Source of the DNA: Flavobacterium terrisoli
GTDB taxonomy: Bacteria; Bacteroidota; Bacteroidia; Flavobacteriales; Flavobacteriaceae
Reading direction: 5' to 3'
Length of the DNA: 64,000 nucleotides
Assembly: GCF_030167905.1 (NCBI RefSeq)
Contig: NZ_JARGNA010000006.1
Location: 1 to 64,000 of the forward strand
Position numbers and translations under genes: made by a program. Below are positions 8,171-17,887 of the stretch, piece after piece (the first letter of the stretch is position 1; each line of letters opens with the position of its first letter). Under the pieces are notes generated by a model. The model did no database searches and was not told where the DNA came from. It worked only from the letters and a program-made list of their open reading frames with translations.

Positions 8171-9541
8171 TTAGTTCAATAAATTGGTTACAAATGACGG
8201 ATAGATTCCAATCGCGATGTTTAATAGAATCGCCAATACCGCTACGAAGTAATACACAAACGGAACTGCTTGTTTTGCTTCGGTTGCTTCTTTGGTGTAC
8301 ATCGCCAAAATCAATTTGAAATAATAGCCTACACTGATGATTGAGTTGATAACCCCAACAATCACTAAGAATAAATAACCCGCTTTGATCGTATTGCTGA
8401 ACAACATAAACTTAGCAAAGAATCCTGAGAAAATCGGGATTCCCGCCATCGATAAGAGCGAAGCCGTTAAGATGGCTGCCATCAATGGATTGGTTTTTCC
8501 AAGACCGTTGAAGTTGGCAATGCCTTCGTTGTCTTTGTTTCTTGTCACATAAATGATTACGGCAAAAGAAGCGATACCGGCTAGGGCGTAAGCTGCGGTA
8601 TAATATAAAAGTGTACTTGCGGCTGTAGTTAAACTTAAAATTGCCATCAACATAAATCCGGCATGTGAAATACCCGAGAAAGCCAACATACGTTTTACAT
8701 TATCCTGACGCAATGCCATGATATTTCCGATGGTCATTGACAGTATGGATACAATCACAATTACCATTTCAAAAGTTGGTGTCAATGAAGTCGTCATGCC
8801 GCTCAACAATTTGTATAAAGCGGCCATCGCTACCACTTTGGCCAACGTACTCATCGTAGCCGTTGTCATAGAAGGTGAGCCTTCATAAACATCCGGAGCC
8901 CAGAAGTGGAAAGGCGCAGCAGCAATTTTGAACAACATCCCGATAATCATCAAAGTGATTCCGATTGGAAACCAAATCGGTAATCCGGCACCTTGTGATA
9001 AATCGTGGATTTCAGCGATGTCAAAATAACCCGTCGCTCCGTAAACCAAACAGATTCCGAACAATAAAATCCCCGAAGCAAACGAACCCATTAGGAAATA
9101 TTTCATTCCGGCTTCGTTGCTTTTTAGGTCTAATCTTCGGCTGGCAGCCAAGATGTATAACGCGATAGACAACACTTCAATGCCTAAGAAGAACATCGAT
9201 AAGTTTCCGAAAGAAACCATCGCTACGGCTCCGGCCAAAAGGAATATTTTAATCGAAATGAAATCGGATAGTTTGGTTTGATGGTCTTTATAAAAATCTC
9301 CACTTAAGGCTACCAAGAAAATAGTCAGCACAATGAATAAGCTAGAGAATGCTACCGAGAATTTATCTACTGCAATCATGTTGTTGTAGTAAGACGCCGG
9401 TGTGTTGAATTCGGAAATGGTAAGTCCAAGAATCGCTAATAATCCAAGTATCGCAACCGGAACTAACAGCTTTCTTAAATTAAAGATTTCAGCGATAAGG
9501 CAAAAAACACCTAAACCTGATATGGCAATTAATGTATTCAT
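8171..9541 (-). CDS. nuoN: NADH-quinone oxidoreductase subunit N
   Basis: This is a 456-residue antiporter-like membrane subunit of complex I, which couples electron transfer from NADH to menaquinone with ion pumping across the inner membrane. About 13-14 hydrophobic segments are present. The conserved glutamate helix (FFLGIEVLSIALYILAAS) and the lysine/histidine region (AAPFHFWAPDVYEGSP) mark the NuoN/M/L family. Position as the last gene, after nuoM with a 9-bp gap, supports N rather than M or L. A hairpin terminator follows. Confidence 0.96.
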   Translation of the reverse strand: MNTLIAISGLGVFCLIAEIFNLRKLLVPVAILGLLAILGLTISEFNTPASYYNNMIAVDKFSVAFSSLFIVLTIFLVALSGDFYKDHQTKLSDFISIKIFLLAGAVAMVSFGNLSMFFLGIEVLSIALYILAASRRLDLKSNEAGMKYFLMGSFASGILLFGICLVYGATGYFDIAEIHDLSQGAGLPIWFPIGITLMIIGMLFKIAAAPFHFWAPDVYEGSPSMTTATMSTLAKVVAMAALYKLLSGMTTSLTPTFEMVIVIVSILSMTIGNIMALRQDNVKRMLAFSGISHAGFMLMAILSLTTAASTLLYYTAAYALAGIASFAVIIYVTRNKDNEGIANFNGLGKTNPLMAAILTASLLSMAGIPIFSGFFAKFMLFSNTIKAGYLFLVIVGVINSIISVGYYFKLILAMYTKEATEAKQAVPFVYYFVAVLAILLNIAIGIYPSFVTNLLN

Positions 9542-9550
9542 TGGTAGGAC

Positions 9551-10987
9551 TTAGTTATTAATATTGGTTAAAATTTCTTTTAAACTTGGCGTTACCAAAT
9601 CCACTATCGGTTTTGGATACAATCCGAAGAATAACAAAAAGGCGATGATAACGACAAGCGTTATGGCTTCACTGGTGGTTACGTCGGCGAATACTTTGGT
9701 GTTGGTTTCGCCCAACATCACATTCTGGAACATTTTCAGCATATAGTAAGCACCCAAAATAATGGTTGTTCCACCTAAAACGGCAAACCAGATATTGGCC
9801 TGGCTCAAACTGTACAACACGGTAAACTCTCCGACGAAGTTGAATGTTCCCGGTAAGGCCACAGAAGCTAATACCAAAATCATAAACATCGAAGTGAACT
9901 TAGGCGTTTGTGAACGAATGCCACCTAAATCGGCAATGGTTCTGGTTTCGTATCTTCTGAAAATGATTTCAGCCGCAAAGAACAAACCTACGATTACAAA
10001 ACCGTGGGCAATCATTTGCGAAACCGCGCCGCTTAATCCGTCAAGCGTTAGAGTATAACAACCTGCGGCAATTAAACCAACGTGTGCCAACGATGAATAA
10101 GCCAATAATTTCTTTAAATCTTTTTGGCGTAAAGCCACTATCGAACCATAAATTACACCGGCGATGCTCAATCCAATTAGAACCGGCATCCAACATTTAG
10201 CTGCATTTGGTGCGATTGGCAATTGCCAACGGATAACGCTGTACAATCCCATTTTCAACATGATCCCTGATAACAGCATCGTCCCAACAGTAGGTGCTTT
10301 TTGGTATACTTTCGCCTGCCAGGTATGGAAAGGAATGATTGGAATTTTAATGGCATAAGCCAAGAAGAAAGCGAAGAAAATCCAGCATTCTTCAGTAGCG
10401 GTTAAATCTAATTTGTATAAATCTTCCAAAAGGAAACTTCCGGCTTTTGAATACAAATAAGCAAAAGCGATTAGCATGAATAATGAACCTCCAAGCGTAT
10501 AGATAAAGAATTTCAAGACCGCTTTTTTGCGTTCTTCGGCATCACCGTTACCCCAAATCAAAGCGATGAAGTAAATCGGGATCAAAGCCAATTCCCAGAA
10601 TACATAGTATAATAATCCATCTGCTGCTAAGAATGTTCCGGTCATCGCAAAAGACATGAACAATACTAAGGCGTAGAAGTTTTTACTGTTGGCAAAACTG
10701 TTTCCAAACGAAGAAAAAACAATCAACGGCGTCAAGGCTGTAGTCAATAAAACCATCGCCATTGATAAACCATCGGCTTTGAAAGCTAAGGCTACTTTTG
10801 GGTTGTCAATCCAACTTCCCGTGAAACTGATGTCCGTTCCGTGAGTCAATAAGTTGAGTAAATACAAAGACAAGCCTAAAGCGCCCAAACTGAAAACCAG
10901 CGCGACTTTAGAAGCCAATTTGTCTCCGGCAAAAAATGTGGCAATCGAACCAACAAGAAGTAATAATAATATAGTAGTTACATCCAT
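9551..10987 (-). CDS. nuoM: NADH-quinone oxidoreductase subunit M
   Basis: This is a 478-residue polytopic membrane subunit of complex I with about 14 transmembrane helices. The conserved glutamate is in YYVFWELALIPIYFIALIWG, and the central proton-channel region reads IPIIPFHTWQAKVYQKAP, followed by MLLSGIMLKMGLYSVIRW. This matches the NuoM (ND4) subfamily by motif and by length. It is 10 bp downstream of nuoL and 9 bp upstream of nuoN. Confidence 0.96.
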   Translation of the reverse strand: MDVTTILLLLLVGSIATFFAGDKLASKVALVFSLGALGLSLYLLNLLTHGTDISFTGSWIDNPKVALAFKADGLSMAMVLLTTALTPLIVFSSFGNSFANSKNFYALVLFMSFAMTGTFLAADGLLYYVFWELALIPIYFIALIWGNGDAEERKKAVLKFFIYTLGGSLFMLIAFAYLYSKAGSFLLEDLYKLDLTATEECWIFFAFFLAYAIKIPIIPFHTWQAKVYQKAPTVGTMLLSGIMLKMGLYSVIRWQLPIAPNAAKCWMPVLIGLSIAGVIYGSIVALRQKDLKKLLAYSSLAHVGLIAAGCYTLTLDGLSGAVSQMIAHGFVIVGLFFAAEIIFRRYETRTIADLGGIRSQTPKFTSMFMILVLASVALPGTFNFVGEFTVLYSLSQANIWFAVLGGTTIILGAYYMLKMFQNVMLGETNTKVFADVTTSEAITLVVIIAFLLFFGLYPKPIVDLVTPSLKEILTNINN

Positions 10988-10997
10988 TATGTAAAAA

Positions 10998-12899
10998 TTA
11001 TTGCGCTACAGGCGTAGTGATAAATAAATAAGTTATGATGGCACAAACCCCAATCACAAAGGCGAAAAGGTATAAACCGATGTTTCCGTTTTGTAATTTC
11101 TTTCCTTGTGTTCCCAATCCGTTAGCCAAAGTTCCAAAACTGAAAACCACTTTGCCTAAAGCTGGCTCCAAGGTTGTTCTGAAGAAATTAGCCAAACCGT
11201 TGATTGGTTTCACAATTAAGAAAGTATAGAATTCATCCACATAATATTTGTTGTATACCGTTTTTGAAAAACCGGTAATGTCTACATCTTCTTTTGGCAC
11301 AAACCCACTTTTGATGTATTTGGCATTCGCCCAAATAATACCCACGATAGCGCCCGCTAAAGCGATTCCCATCAACATAAATTCCTGCGTTCCTAAATGA
11401 TGCGCTTCGTGTTTCGCCGCTAAAATTGGTTCCATGAAATGATTCAGCCACATACTTCCCGGTAAGTTAATCGCACCACCGATAACCGCTAAAATCGCTA
11501 AGATGATCAATGGAATGGTTATTAAACTTGGGCTTTCGTGTAAATGGTGTTTTTGTTCTTCGGTGCCTCTGAATTCTTTGAAGAATGTTAGGTACATCAA
11601 TCGGAACATATAGAATGCGGTCATAATGGAAGCAATCGAAGCCACAATCCATAATACTTTATTGTGTTCAAAAGCCACCATTAAGATTTCGTCTTTTGAC
11701 CAGAAACCTGCGAACGGGAAAATACCGGCAATCGCTAAGGTCGAAATCATCATCGTCCAGAAGGTGATTGGCATGGCTTTGCGCAAACCGCCCATTTTTC
11801 TCATGTCCTGTTCGCCATGCAATCCGTGGATTACCGAACCTGAACCTAAGAACAAACACGCTTTGAAGAATGCATGTGTGATTACGTGGAATACCGCTAC
11901 GTTATACGCTCCAAGTCCTAAAGCGAGGAACATTAATCCCAATTGGGAAACGGTAGAGTAGGCCAATACCTTTTTAATATCGTTTTGTAATAAACCAATG
12001 GAAGCGGCTACTAAAGCGGTGGCAGCACCAACAATGGCAATTATATTTTGTACTTCCGGATGTAAGTCAAATAAGAAGTTCATTCTGGTCACCATAAAGA
12101 TACCTGCGGTAACCATCGTAGCAGCGTGGATTAATGCCGAAACCGGTGTTGGACCAGCCATCGCATCGGGTAACCAAGTGTATAAAGGTAATTGAGCTGA
12201 TTTACCACAAGCTCCGATGAACAAGCATAAAGCGGCAACAGACATTAAAGTCCAGCCTGGACTCTTAAGAACAACATTAGGAGACATCAAATGGCTTAAT
12301 TGAACAAAATCGAGTGTGTTAAGCGCATATGCCAAAATAAACATTCCGATTAGGAAACCTAAATCCCCAATTCTGTTCATGATGAAAGCTTTCTTGGCGG
12401 CATCGTTATAGGGTTGGTTTTTATACCAGAATCCGATCAACAAATACGAACACAATCCAACGCCTTCCCAACCGATAAACATCACCAATAAGTTGCTTCC
12501 AACAACCAGCGTAATCATGAAGAATACGAACAGATTTAAATAGGCAAAGAACTTATGCATGTTCTCGTCGTCGTGCATATAACTGATAGAGTAGAGGTGA
12601 ATCAACGAGCCGATTCCGGTTACGAATAACAACCACAATAAAGACAATTGGTCTAATAAAATCCCGAAGTCTAATTTGAAATTATGAACTGAAATCCAAT
12701 CAAATAAAGAGATTTGAAATGGTTTTCCGTTTTGGTTCAATTGGGCAAAAAAGCAGATGCTCAATAAGAACGAAACCACTACGGTTAATGTTCCGATAGC
12801 ACCGGCCACATTTCTGCTCACTTTTTTTCCAAAGAAAATATTGAAAAGAAATCCAACAAATGGAGATAAGAGTAATACTAAAGCTAAATTTGTTTCCAT
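10998..12899 (-). CDS. nuoL: NADH-quinone oxidoreductase subunit L
   Basis: This is a 633-residue distal antiporter-like subunit of complex I. The ND5 signature region has the conserved glutamate (FIGWEGVGLCSYLLIGFWY) and the channel segment (LYTWLPDAMAGPTPVSALIH). The extended C-terminal portion after about residue 490 fits the long lateral helix and last transmembrane segment that distinguish L from M and N. It lies 6 bp downstream of nuoK. Confidence 0.97.
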   Translation of the reverse strand: METNLALVLLLSPFVGFLFNIFFGKKVSRNVAGAIGTLTVVVSFLLSICFFAQLNQNGKPFQISLFDWISVHNFKLDFGILLDQLSLLWLLFVTGIGSLIHLYSISYMHDDENMHKFFAYLNLFVFFMITLVVGSNLLVMFIGWEGVGLCSYLLIGFWYKNQPYNDAAKKAFIMNRIGDLGFLIGMFILAYALNTLDFVQLSHLMSPNVVLKSPGWTLMSVAALCLFIGACGKSAQLPLYTWLPDAMAGPTPVSALIHAATMVTAGIFMVTRMNFLFDLHPEVQNIIAIVGAATALVAASIGLLQNDIKKVLAYSTVSQLGLMFLALGLGAYNVAVFHVITHAFFKACLFLGSGSVIHGLHGEQDMRKMGGLRKAMPITFWTMMISTLAIAGIFPFAGFWSKDEILMVAFEHNKVLWIVASIASIMTAFYMFRLMYLTFFKEFRGTEEQKHHLHESPSLITIPLIILAILAVIGGAINLPGSMWLNHFMEPILAAKHEAHHLGTQEFMLMGIALAGAIVGIIWANAKYIKSGFVPKEDVDITGFSKTVYNKYYVDEFYTFLIVKPINGLANFFRTTLEPALGKVVFSFGTLANGLGTQGKKLQNGNIGLYLFAFVIGVCAIITYLFITTPVAQ

Positions 12900-12905
12900 C
12901 CCAGA

Positions 12906-13226
12906 TTATCCTTTTAAATTCTTTAAATTATCAATATCGATTGAGCCTAAGTTCCTGAAGACAGAAACCAATATGGCCAATCCTACGGCAACTTCCGCTG
13001 CGGCAACTGCCATCGAGAAAAACACGAATACTTGTCCTTCGGCATCCTGATGATACGTAGAAAAAGCTACAAACAATAAGTTCACCGCATTCAGCATGAT
13101 TTCAATTGACATAAAAACAATGATGGCATTTCTGCGGTACAACACTCCGAAAACACCGATACAAAAAAGCAGTACCGAAAGGAAAATGTAGTTTTCTATT
13201 CCTATTTCATTTAAAATATTGTTCAT
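12906..13226 (-). CDS. nuoK: NADH-quinone oxidoreductase subunit K
   Basis: This is a 106-residue subunit with three transmembrane helices, corresponding to ND4L. Conserved membrane glutamates used in proton transfer are visible in [17 protein letters not shown] and [15 protein letters not shown]. The start codon overlaps the last base of the nuoJ stop region (shared position 13226), consistent with translational coupling. Confidence 0.96.
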   Translation of the reverse strand: MNNILNEIGIENYIFLSVLLFCIGVFGVLYRRNAIIVFMSIEIMLNAVNLLFVAFSTYHQDAEGQVFVFFSMAVAAAEVAVGLAILVSVFRNLGSIDIDNLKNLKG

Positions 13227-13741
13227 TATTTCTTCTCCGTTTTTTCTTTTTTAGACAATAAAACCACACCAATCATCGCCACTAACAATAGGATAGAGGC
13301 AAATTCGAATGGCACCATATATTCGTTTAGCAATATCGTTCCCAGTTTTCTGATTGATTGGAAATCTTCACCTGATGTATCGTAATCACCCATGATGGTT
13401 TTGGAGTTGATGAAAATAGTCACCAAAACAATACTCATTAAAATGAAAACGACAATAGCCCCAAGTCTGGTAATTCTTGGTTTATGGACTTCATTTTCCT
13501 TATTTAAATTCATCAACATAATCGTAAACAGGAAGAGTACCATGATTGCACCCGAATACACTATAATATGTACAATGGCCAGGAACTGTGCGTTGAAAAG
13601 CAAGTAATGACCGGCAATCGAGAAAAAGCAAAGCACCAAATAAATCGCGCTGTGAATTGGGTTTTTACTGTAAATCGTCAAAAACGCCGTGGCCAAAGTA
13701 ATGGCTGCTAAAAAGTAGAATGTAATTAATATTGGCGACAT
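13226..13741 (-). CDS. nuoJ: NADH-quinone oxidoreductase subunit J
   Basis: This is a 171-residue membrane subunit (ND6 family) with five hydrophobic helices and a charged C-terminal tail (SKKEKTEKK). The helix-3 region [20 protein letters not shown] carries the family's conserved tyrosine-glycine pattern near the pi-bulge. It directly abuts nuoI and nuoK. Confidence 0.95.
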   Translation of the reverse strand: MSPILITFYFLAAITLATAFLTIYSKNPIHSAIYLVLCFFSIAGHYLLFNAQFLAIVHIIVYSGAIMVLFLFTIMLMNLNKENEVHKPRITRLGAIVVFILMSIVLVTIFINSKTIMGDYDTSGEDFQSIRKLGTILLNEYMVPFEFASILLLVAMIGVVLLSKKEKTEKK

Positions 13742-14292
13742 TAGTTAGCGTTTTTAAGTTGAGCGTTTTTCATGGCCATTTCCAAAGGCATAACCAGTTT
13801 ATCTTTTCCGAAGATGAAATCTTCACGATCGTAATTCGCAGGAACCAATTCCTTAGAAATGGTTAGGTAAATAGCATCTTTTGGACAGGCTTCTTCACAC
13901 AAACCACAGAAAATACAACGCAACATGTTGATTTCATAGATTTCGGCATATTTTTCTTCTCTGTACAGATGTTCTTCGCCTTTTTTGCGTTCGGCCGCTT
14001 TCATCGTGATGGCTTCCGCCGGACAGGCTAAGGCACACAATCCACAAGCCGTACAGTTTTCACGACCTTGTTCGTCGCGTTTCAACATGTGTTGACCACG
14101 GTAAACAGGGCTGAATTCACGGGTTTGCTCCGGATAATGAATCGTAGCTTTTTTTCTGAAAAAGTGTTTGATGGTAATCAGTAGGCCTTTGATGATGGCT
14201 ACCAAATAGAGTCGCTCGAGGAACGTCATTTCCTTATTGGAAACTTGTTTCTTTTTACCCGAAAGCGATATACTTTGAATTGCTGTTGACAT
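13741..14292 (-). CDS. nuoI: NADH-quinone oxidoreductase subunit I, 2x[4Fe-4S] ferredoxin-like
   Basis: This is a 183-residue peripheral-arm subunit that passes electrons toward the quinone site. Two classic CxxCxxCxxxCP motifs are present, CTACGLCALACPAEAI and CIFCGLCEEACPKDAI, which bind clusters N6a and N6b. An amphipathic N-terminal segment (ERLYLVAIIKGLLITIKHFF) probably contacts the membrane. It lies between nuoH (12-bp gap) and nuoJ. Confidence 0.97.
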   Translation of the reverse strand: MSTAIQSISLSGKKKQVSNKEMTFLERLYLVAIIKGLLITIKHFFRKKATIHYPEQTREFSPVYRGQHMLKRDEQGRENCTACGLCALACPAEAITMKAAERKKGEEHLYREEKYAEIYEINMLRCIFCGLCEEACPKDAIYLTISKELVPANYDREDFIFGKDKLVMPLEMAMKNAQLKNAN

Positions 14293-14304
14293 GATTGCTG
14301 TATC

Positions 14305-15336
14305 TTATTTAAAAGCTAAAATGCAAATTCCGGTTATTATTATATTCAAGATTGAAAGCGGAATTAAAATCTTCCAGCCTAAGTTCATCAATTGATCGTA
14401 TCTGAAACGCGGGATGGTCCAACGCACCCACATAAAGAAGAAGATGAAGAAGCACAATTTGGCAAATAAAGCGGCGATTCCAATGACGTTCGCAATGTTG
14501 ACGCCCCAATGTTCTACTGCCCAGCCCATTCCAGGATAGTTGTAACCACCAAAGAATAAAACGGCAATAATCGTTGAAGAGATAAACATATTAGCGTATT
14601 CCGCAAACAGGTAGAATCCCATTTTCATCGAAGAATATTCGGTGTGATAACCACCAATCAATTCCGATTCACATTCTGCCAAGTCAAATGGTGTTCTGTT
14701 GGTTTCGGCGAAAGCACAAATCAGGAAGATTAAGAAGGATAACGGTTGGTAGAATACATTCCAGTGAAAGCCGTATTGTTGTGCTGAAATTTCCTTTAAG
14801 CTCAAAGTTCCGGTCATCATCAATAAGGCAATCATCGATAATCCCATCGCTACTTCATAAGAAACCATTTGCGAAGCCGCACGAACAGCACCCATCAAAG
14901 AGAACTTGTTGTTCGAAGCCCAGCCACCAATCATGATGCCGTAAACACCGATAGAAACTACGGCAAAAATGTACAATAATGCACTATCCGTATCGGTAGC
15001 TTGTAGTTGAACTGTTCTTCCGAAGATTTCCAGTTTATCACCCCATGGAATTACGGCGCTCGTCATCAAGGCCGCACTCATGGCAATGGCTGGTCCTAAA
15101 AAGAAAAGGAATTTATTTTTGGTATCCGGTTCGAATTCTTCTTTGGCGAATAATTTCATACCATCGGCAAGCGGTTGTAATAATCCACCCCAACCGGCGC
15201 GGTTTGGTCCAACTCTGTCTTGCAAATAAGCCGCAACTTTACGTTCGGCCCAAGTGGAATACATCGCCATGACCATGGTTATGGCAAAAACCACAACGAT
15301 TAAAACACTTTTTTCTATAATAAAGGCACTATCCAT
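14305..15336 (-). CDS. nuoH: NADH-quinone oxidoreductase subunit H
   Basis: This is a 343-residue ND1-family membrane subunit at the quinone-binding interface, with eight or nine transmembrane helices. The signatures RVGPNRAGWGGLLQPLADG, FAKEEFEP and FAETNRTPFDLAECESELI are typical of the family and contain the conserved acidic residues of the quinone chamber. Its first codons overlap the end of nuoG by 8 bp. Confidence 0.97.
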   Translation of the reverse strand: MDSAFIIEKSVLIVVVFAITMVMAMYSTWAERKVAAYLQDRVGPNRAGWGGLLQPLADGMKLFAKEEFEPDTKNKFLFFLGPAIAMSAALMTSAVIPWGDKLEIFGRTVQLQATDTDSALLYIFAVVSIGVYGIMIGGWASNNKFSLMGAVRAASQMVSYEVAMGLSMIALLMMTGTLSLKEISAQQYGFHWNVFYQPLSFLIFLICAFAETNRTPFDLAECESELIGGYHTEYSSMKMGFYLFAEYANMFISSTIIAVLFFGGYNYPGMGWAVEHWGVNIANVIGIAALFAKLCFFIFFFMWVRWTIPRFRYDQLMNLGWKILIPLSILNIIITGICILAFK

Positions 15337-16378
15337 TTTTCTTAGAGTTTACTGGGTTACCATCTATTTTTTCGTTGTAATCAATGTCAGCCATACTGAT
15401 TTTTTTGCGGTCGATATCTCTTCCCTGAAGGATTCCTTTTTCGGTTTCGATCACTACAGTATCTGTTTTTCCGAAATATTTATTTTGGTTGATTACCGAA
15501 TCTTTTTCGAATTTACGAGGTCCTTCGATTACCCAGTCGGCAACGTCTTTTTTGTCAAAACGACAAGTGTTACAGATGAACTCTTCCACTTCGTGGTATT
15601 CATCTTTACGGGCAGTAACTCTTTGAATTTCGTTACCAAACATCCAAACGGTCGTTTTCCCACAACATTTATCACAATCCCTGTGGGCATTGAAAGGTTT
15701 GTTAAACCAAACTCTCGATTTGAATCGGAAAGTCTTATCGGTCAAAGCGCCAACCGGACAAACATCAATCATGTTTCCTGAGAATTCGTTATCGATTGCG
15801 GTTGAAATGCAAGTTGAAATTTGCGAGTGATCGCCACGATTCAACACGCCATGAACTCTTTTGTCGGTCAATTGATCGGCTACTTCCACACAACGTTGGC
15901 AAACAATGCAACGGTTCATGTGCAATTGAATTTTGTCCCCGATATCTTCCGGTTCGAAAGTTCTTTTCTCTTCAATAAAACGTTGTTGTAATTTTCCGTG
16001 TTCGAAACTTAAATTTTGCAAATCACATTCGCCTGCCTGGTCACAAACCGGACAATCCAATGGGTGATTGATCAAAAGGAATTCTGTTACGGCTTTGCGG
16101 GCTTCAAAAACACGGTCTGAACCTTTGCTGGCGACTTCCATTCCGTCCTGACAACCGGTTACACAAGACGCTACCAATTTTGGCATTGGTCTTGGATCGG
16201 CTTCACTTCCTTTGGTTACATCCACCAAACAACAACGACATTTTCCGCCGGTTCCTTCTAGTTTCGAATAATAACACATGGCTGGCGGAACAGATTCTCC
16301 ACCAATCATACGAGCAGCCTGCAGGATAGTTGTTCCTGGTGCTACTTCAATTTCTTGACCGTCTATGGTTACTTTCAT
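15329..16378 (-). CDS. nuoG: NADH-quinone oxidoreductase subunit G, short form without the molybdopterin-type domain
   Basis: This 349-residue protein is far shorter than the ~780-910 residues of Thermus or E. coli NuoG. It keeps the N-terminal [2Fe-2S] domain (KCRCCLVDV and nearby cysteines), the His-Cys cluster motif (HPLDCPVCDQAGECDL) and the next [4Fe-4S] site (CIVCQRCVEV ... CPVGAL). After these, DCDKCCGKTTVWMFG and FICNTCRF resemble the start of the molybdopterin-type domain, but the third N7 cysteine position holds threonine and extra cysteines lie nearby. The protein then ends without the large domain. The reading frame is clean and both ends fit the operon, so I infer a genuine short lineage form, not a pseudogene. 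Confidence 0.92.
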   Translation of the reverse strand: MKVTIDGQEIEVAPGTTILQAARMIGGESVPPAMCYYSKLEGTGGKCRCCLVDVTKGSEADPRPMPKLVASCVTGCQDGMEVASKGSDRVFEARKAVTEFLLINHPLDCPVCDQAGECDLQNLSFEHGKLQQRFIEEKRTFEPEDIGDKIQLHMNRCIVCQRCVEVADQLTDKRVHGVLNRGDHSQISTCISTAIDNEFSGNMIDVCPVGALTDKTFRFKSRVWFNKPFNAHRDCDKCCGKTTVWMFGNEIQRVTARKDEYHEVEEFICNTCRFDKKDVADWVIEGPRKFEKDSVINQNKYFGKTDTVVIETEKGILQGRDIDRKKISMADIDYNEKIDGNPVNSKKNG

Positions 16379-16428
16379 TTACCAATATTTAACTCCTATG
16401 GAGTATTTTAATACTAATGTTTATTCTT

Positions 16429-16471
16429 TAGCCCCGATTGCAACTGGCTGCCATGCAGCGTGGAAAGCGGG
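16429..16471 (-). repeat. Short palindromic dispersed element, copy 1 (nuoF/nuoG gap)
   Basis: Read on the minus strand, an 11-bp block CCCGCTTTCCA, a hairpin (GCTGC / GCAGC arms around a 3-nt loop) and a 15-bp block TTGCAATCGGGGCTA follow one another. The same two blocks, with a different hairpin between them, recur at 37371-37420 in the sucA/sucB gap. Both copies lie inside operons in the direction of transcription. A rearranged flank (16472-16507) with ATGGC/GCCAT arms may belong to the element. Confidence 0.8.
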
Positions 16472-16515
16472 AAAATGGATGGCAAAAACGCCCGAGCCAT
16501 TCGCTCTAATTTATT

Positions 16516-17883
16516 TTAAACTTCTTGCTTTGTGATTAAGTGCTTTACCTTTTCAAAAGGTTCAGCCACAAAGTGATCTCTATTTTTAATTTTTTCAGGG
16601 AAACGAATATGGTATTCAAACTCGTCTCTGAAGTGACGAATTGCCGCAGCAACCGGCCATGAAGCCGCATCACCTAAAGGACAAATCGTATTTCCTTCAA
16701 TTTTGGATTGGATGCTCCATAACAATTCAATGTCTTCTTCGCGTCCTTGTCCGTTTTCGATTCTCCACAATACTTTTTCCAACCAACCCGTTCCTTCACG
16801 ACAAGGTGTACATTGACCGCAAGATTCATGGTGATAGAAACGGGAGAAATTCCAGGTATTGCGAACGATACAAGCTCTATCATCATAAACGATAAATCCT
16901 CCAGAACCTAACATCGAACCCGTTGCAAAGCCACCATCAGCCAAACTTTCGTAAGTCATCAAACGGTCTTCACCTGCAGCGGTTTTGTAGATTAAATTGG
17001 CAGGAAGAATTGGCACCGAAGAACCTCCGGGAACTAGAGCCTTTAAAGGTCTGTCCGTTTGCATTCCGCCACAATACTCATCAGAATTCATGAATTCGTA
17101 AACAGAAACGCCCAATTCAATTTCGTAAACGCCTTGATTTTTAATATTTCCGGAAGCCGAAATTAATTTGGTTCCAGTCGAACGACCAATCCCAATTCCG
17201 GCATAATCAGCCCCTGAATTGTTGACAATCCATGGCACAGCCGCTATCGTTTCTACGTTATTGACTACGGTTGGATTTTGCCAAAGACCTTTCACAGCAG
17301 GAAATGGTGGTTTCAAACGAGGATTACCACGTTTTCCTTCCAAGCTTTCGATTAAGGCAGTTTCTTCACCACAGATGTAAGCACCGCCACCAATTTGGAC
17401 ATACAATTCCAAATCGTAGCCTGAGCCTAATATATTTTTACCCAACCACCCGGCAGCTTTCGCTTCGGCGATGGCTTTTTCTAAAATTTTGTACACCCAC
17501 ATGTATTCTCCACGGATGTAGATGTAGGATAGGTTGGCACCCAAAGCATAACTCGACGTAATCATTCCTTCAATCAAAAGATGCGGAATGTATTCCATTA
17601 AGTAACGGTCTTTGAAAGTTCCCGGTTCCGACTCATCGGCGTTACACACCAAGTGTCTTGGATTACCCGATTTTTTGTCGATAAAACTCCATTTCATTCC
17701 GGCAGGGAAGCCTGCGCCACCACGACCACGTAATCCTGAAGTTTTTACTTCTTCGACTACTTCATCCGGAGTCATTTTTTTCAGGGCTTTTTCCACCGAA
17801 GCATAACCACCTTCACGACGATACACTTCATAGGTTTTGATACCCGGAACGTTGATTTTGTCTAATAATATTTTTCTTCCCAT
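16516..17883 (-). CDS. nuoF: NADH-quinone oxidoreductase subunit F, FMN/NADH-binding
   Basis: This is a 455-residue catalytic entry point of complex I that oxidises NADH through FMN. The nucleotide and flavin loops (GLRGRGGAGFPAGMKWSF, CNADESEPGTFKDR) and the GGGAYICGEETAL segment are intact. The N3 [4Fe-4S] ligands are in ESCGQCTPCREGTGW plus the later cysteine of NTICPLGDA. It follows nuoE after 4 bp; the gap to nuoG holds a palindromic repeat. Confidence 0.97.
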   Translation of the reverse strand: MGRKILLDKINVPGIKTYEVYRREGGYASVEKALKKMTPDEVVEEVKTSGLRGRGGAGFPAGMKWSFIDKKSGNPRHLVCNADESEPGTFKDRYLMEYIPHLLIEGMITSSYALGANLSYIYIRGEYMWVYKILEKAIAEAKAAGWLGKNILGSGYDLELYVQIGGGAYICGEETALIESLEGKRGNPRLKPPFPAVKGLWQNPTVVNNVETIAAVPWIVNNSGADYAGIGIGRSTGTKLISASGNIKNQGVYEIELGVSVYEFMNSDEYCGGMQTDRPLKALVPGGSSVPILPANLIYKTAAGEDRLMTYESLADGGFATGSMLGSGGFIVYDDRACIVRNTWNFSRFYHHESCGQCTPCREGTGWLEKVLWRIENGQGREEDIELLWSIQSKIEGNTICPLGDAASWPVAAAIRHFRDEFEYHIRFPEKIKNRDHFVAEPFEKVKHLITKQEV

Positions 17884-17887
17884 GATA

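Noticed and set aside
15254..15781. 175-codon open frame on the plus strand
   Set aside because: It is antisense to nuoG and nuoH and rich in Phe and Ser, as expected of a shadow frame.
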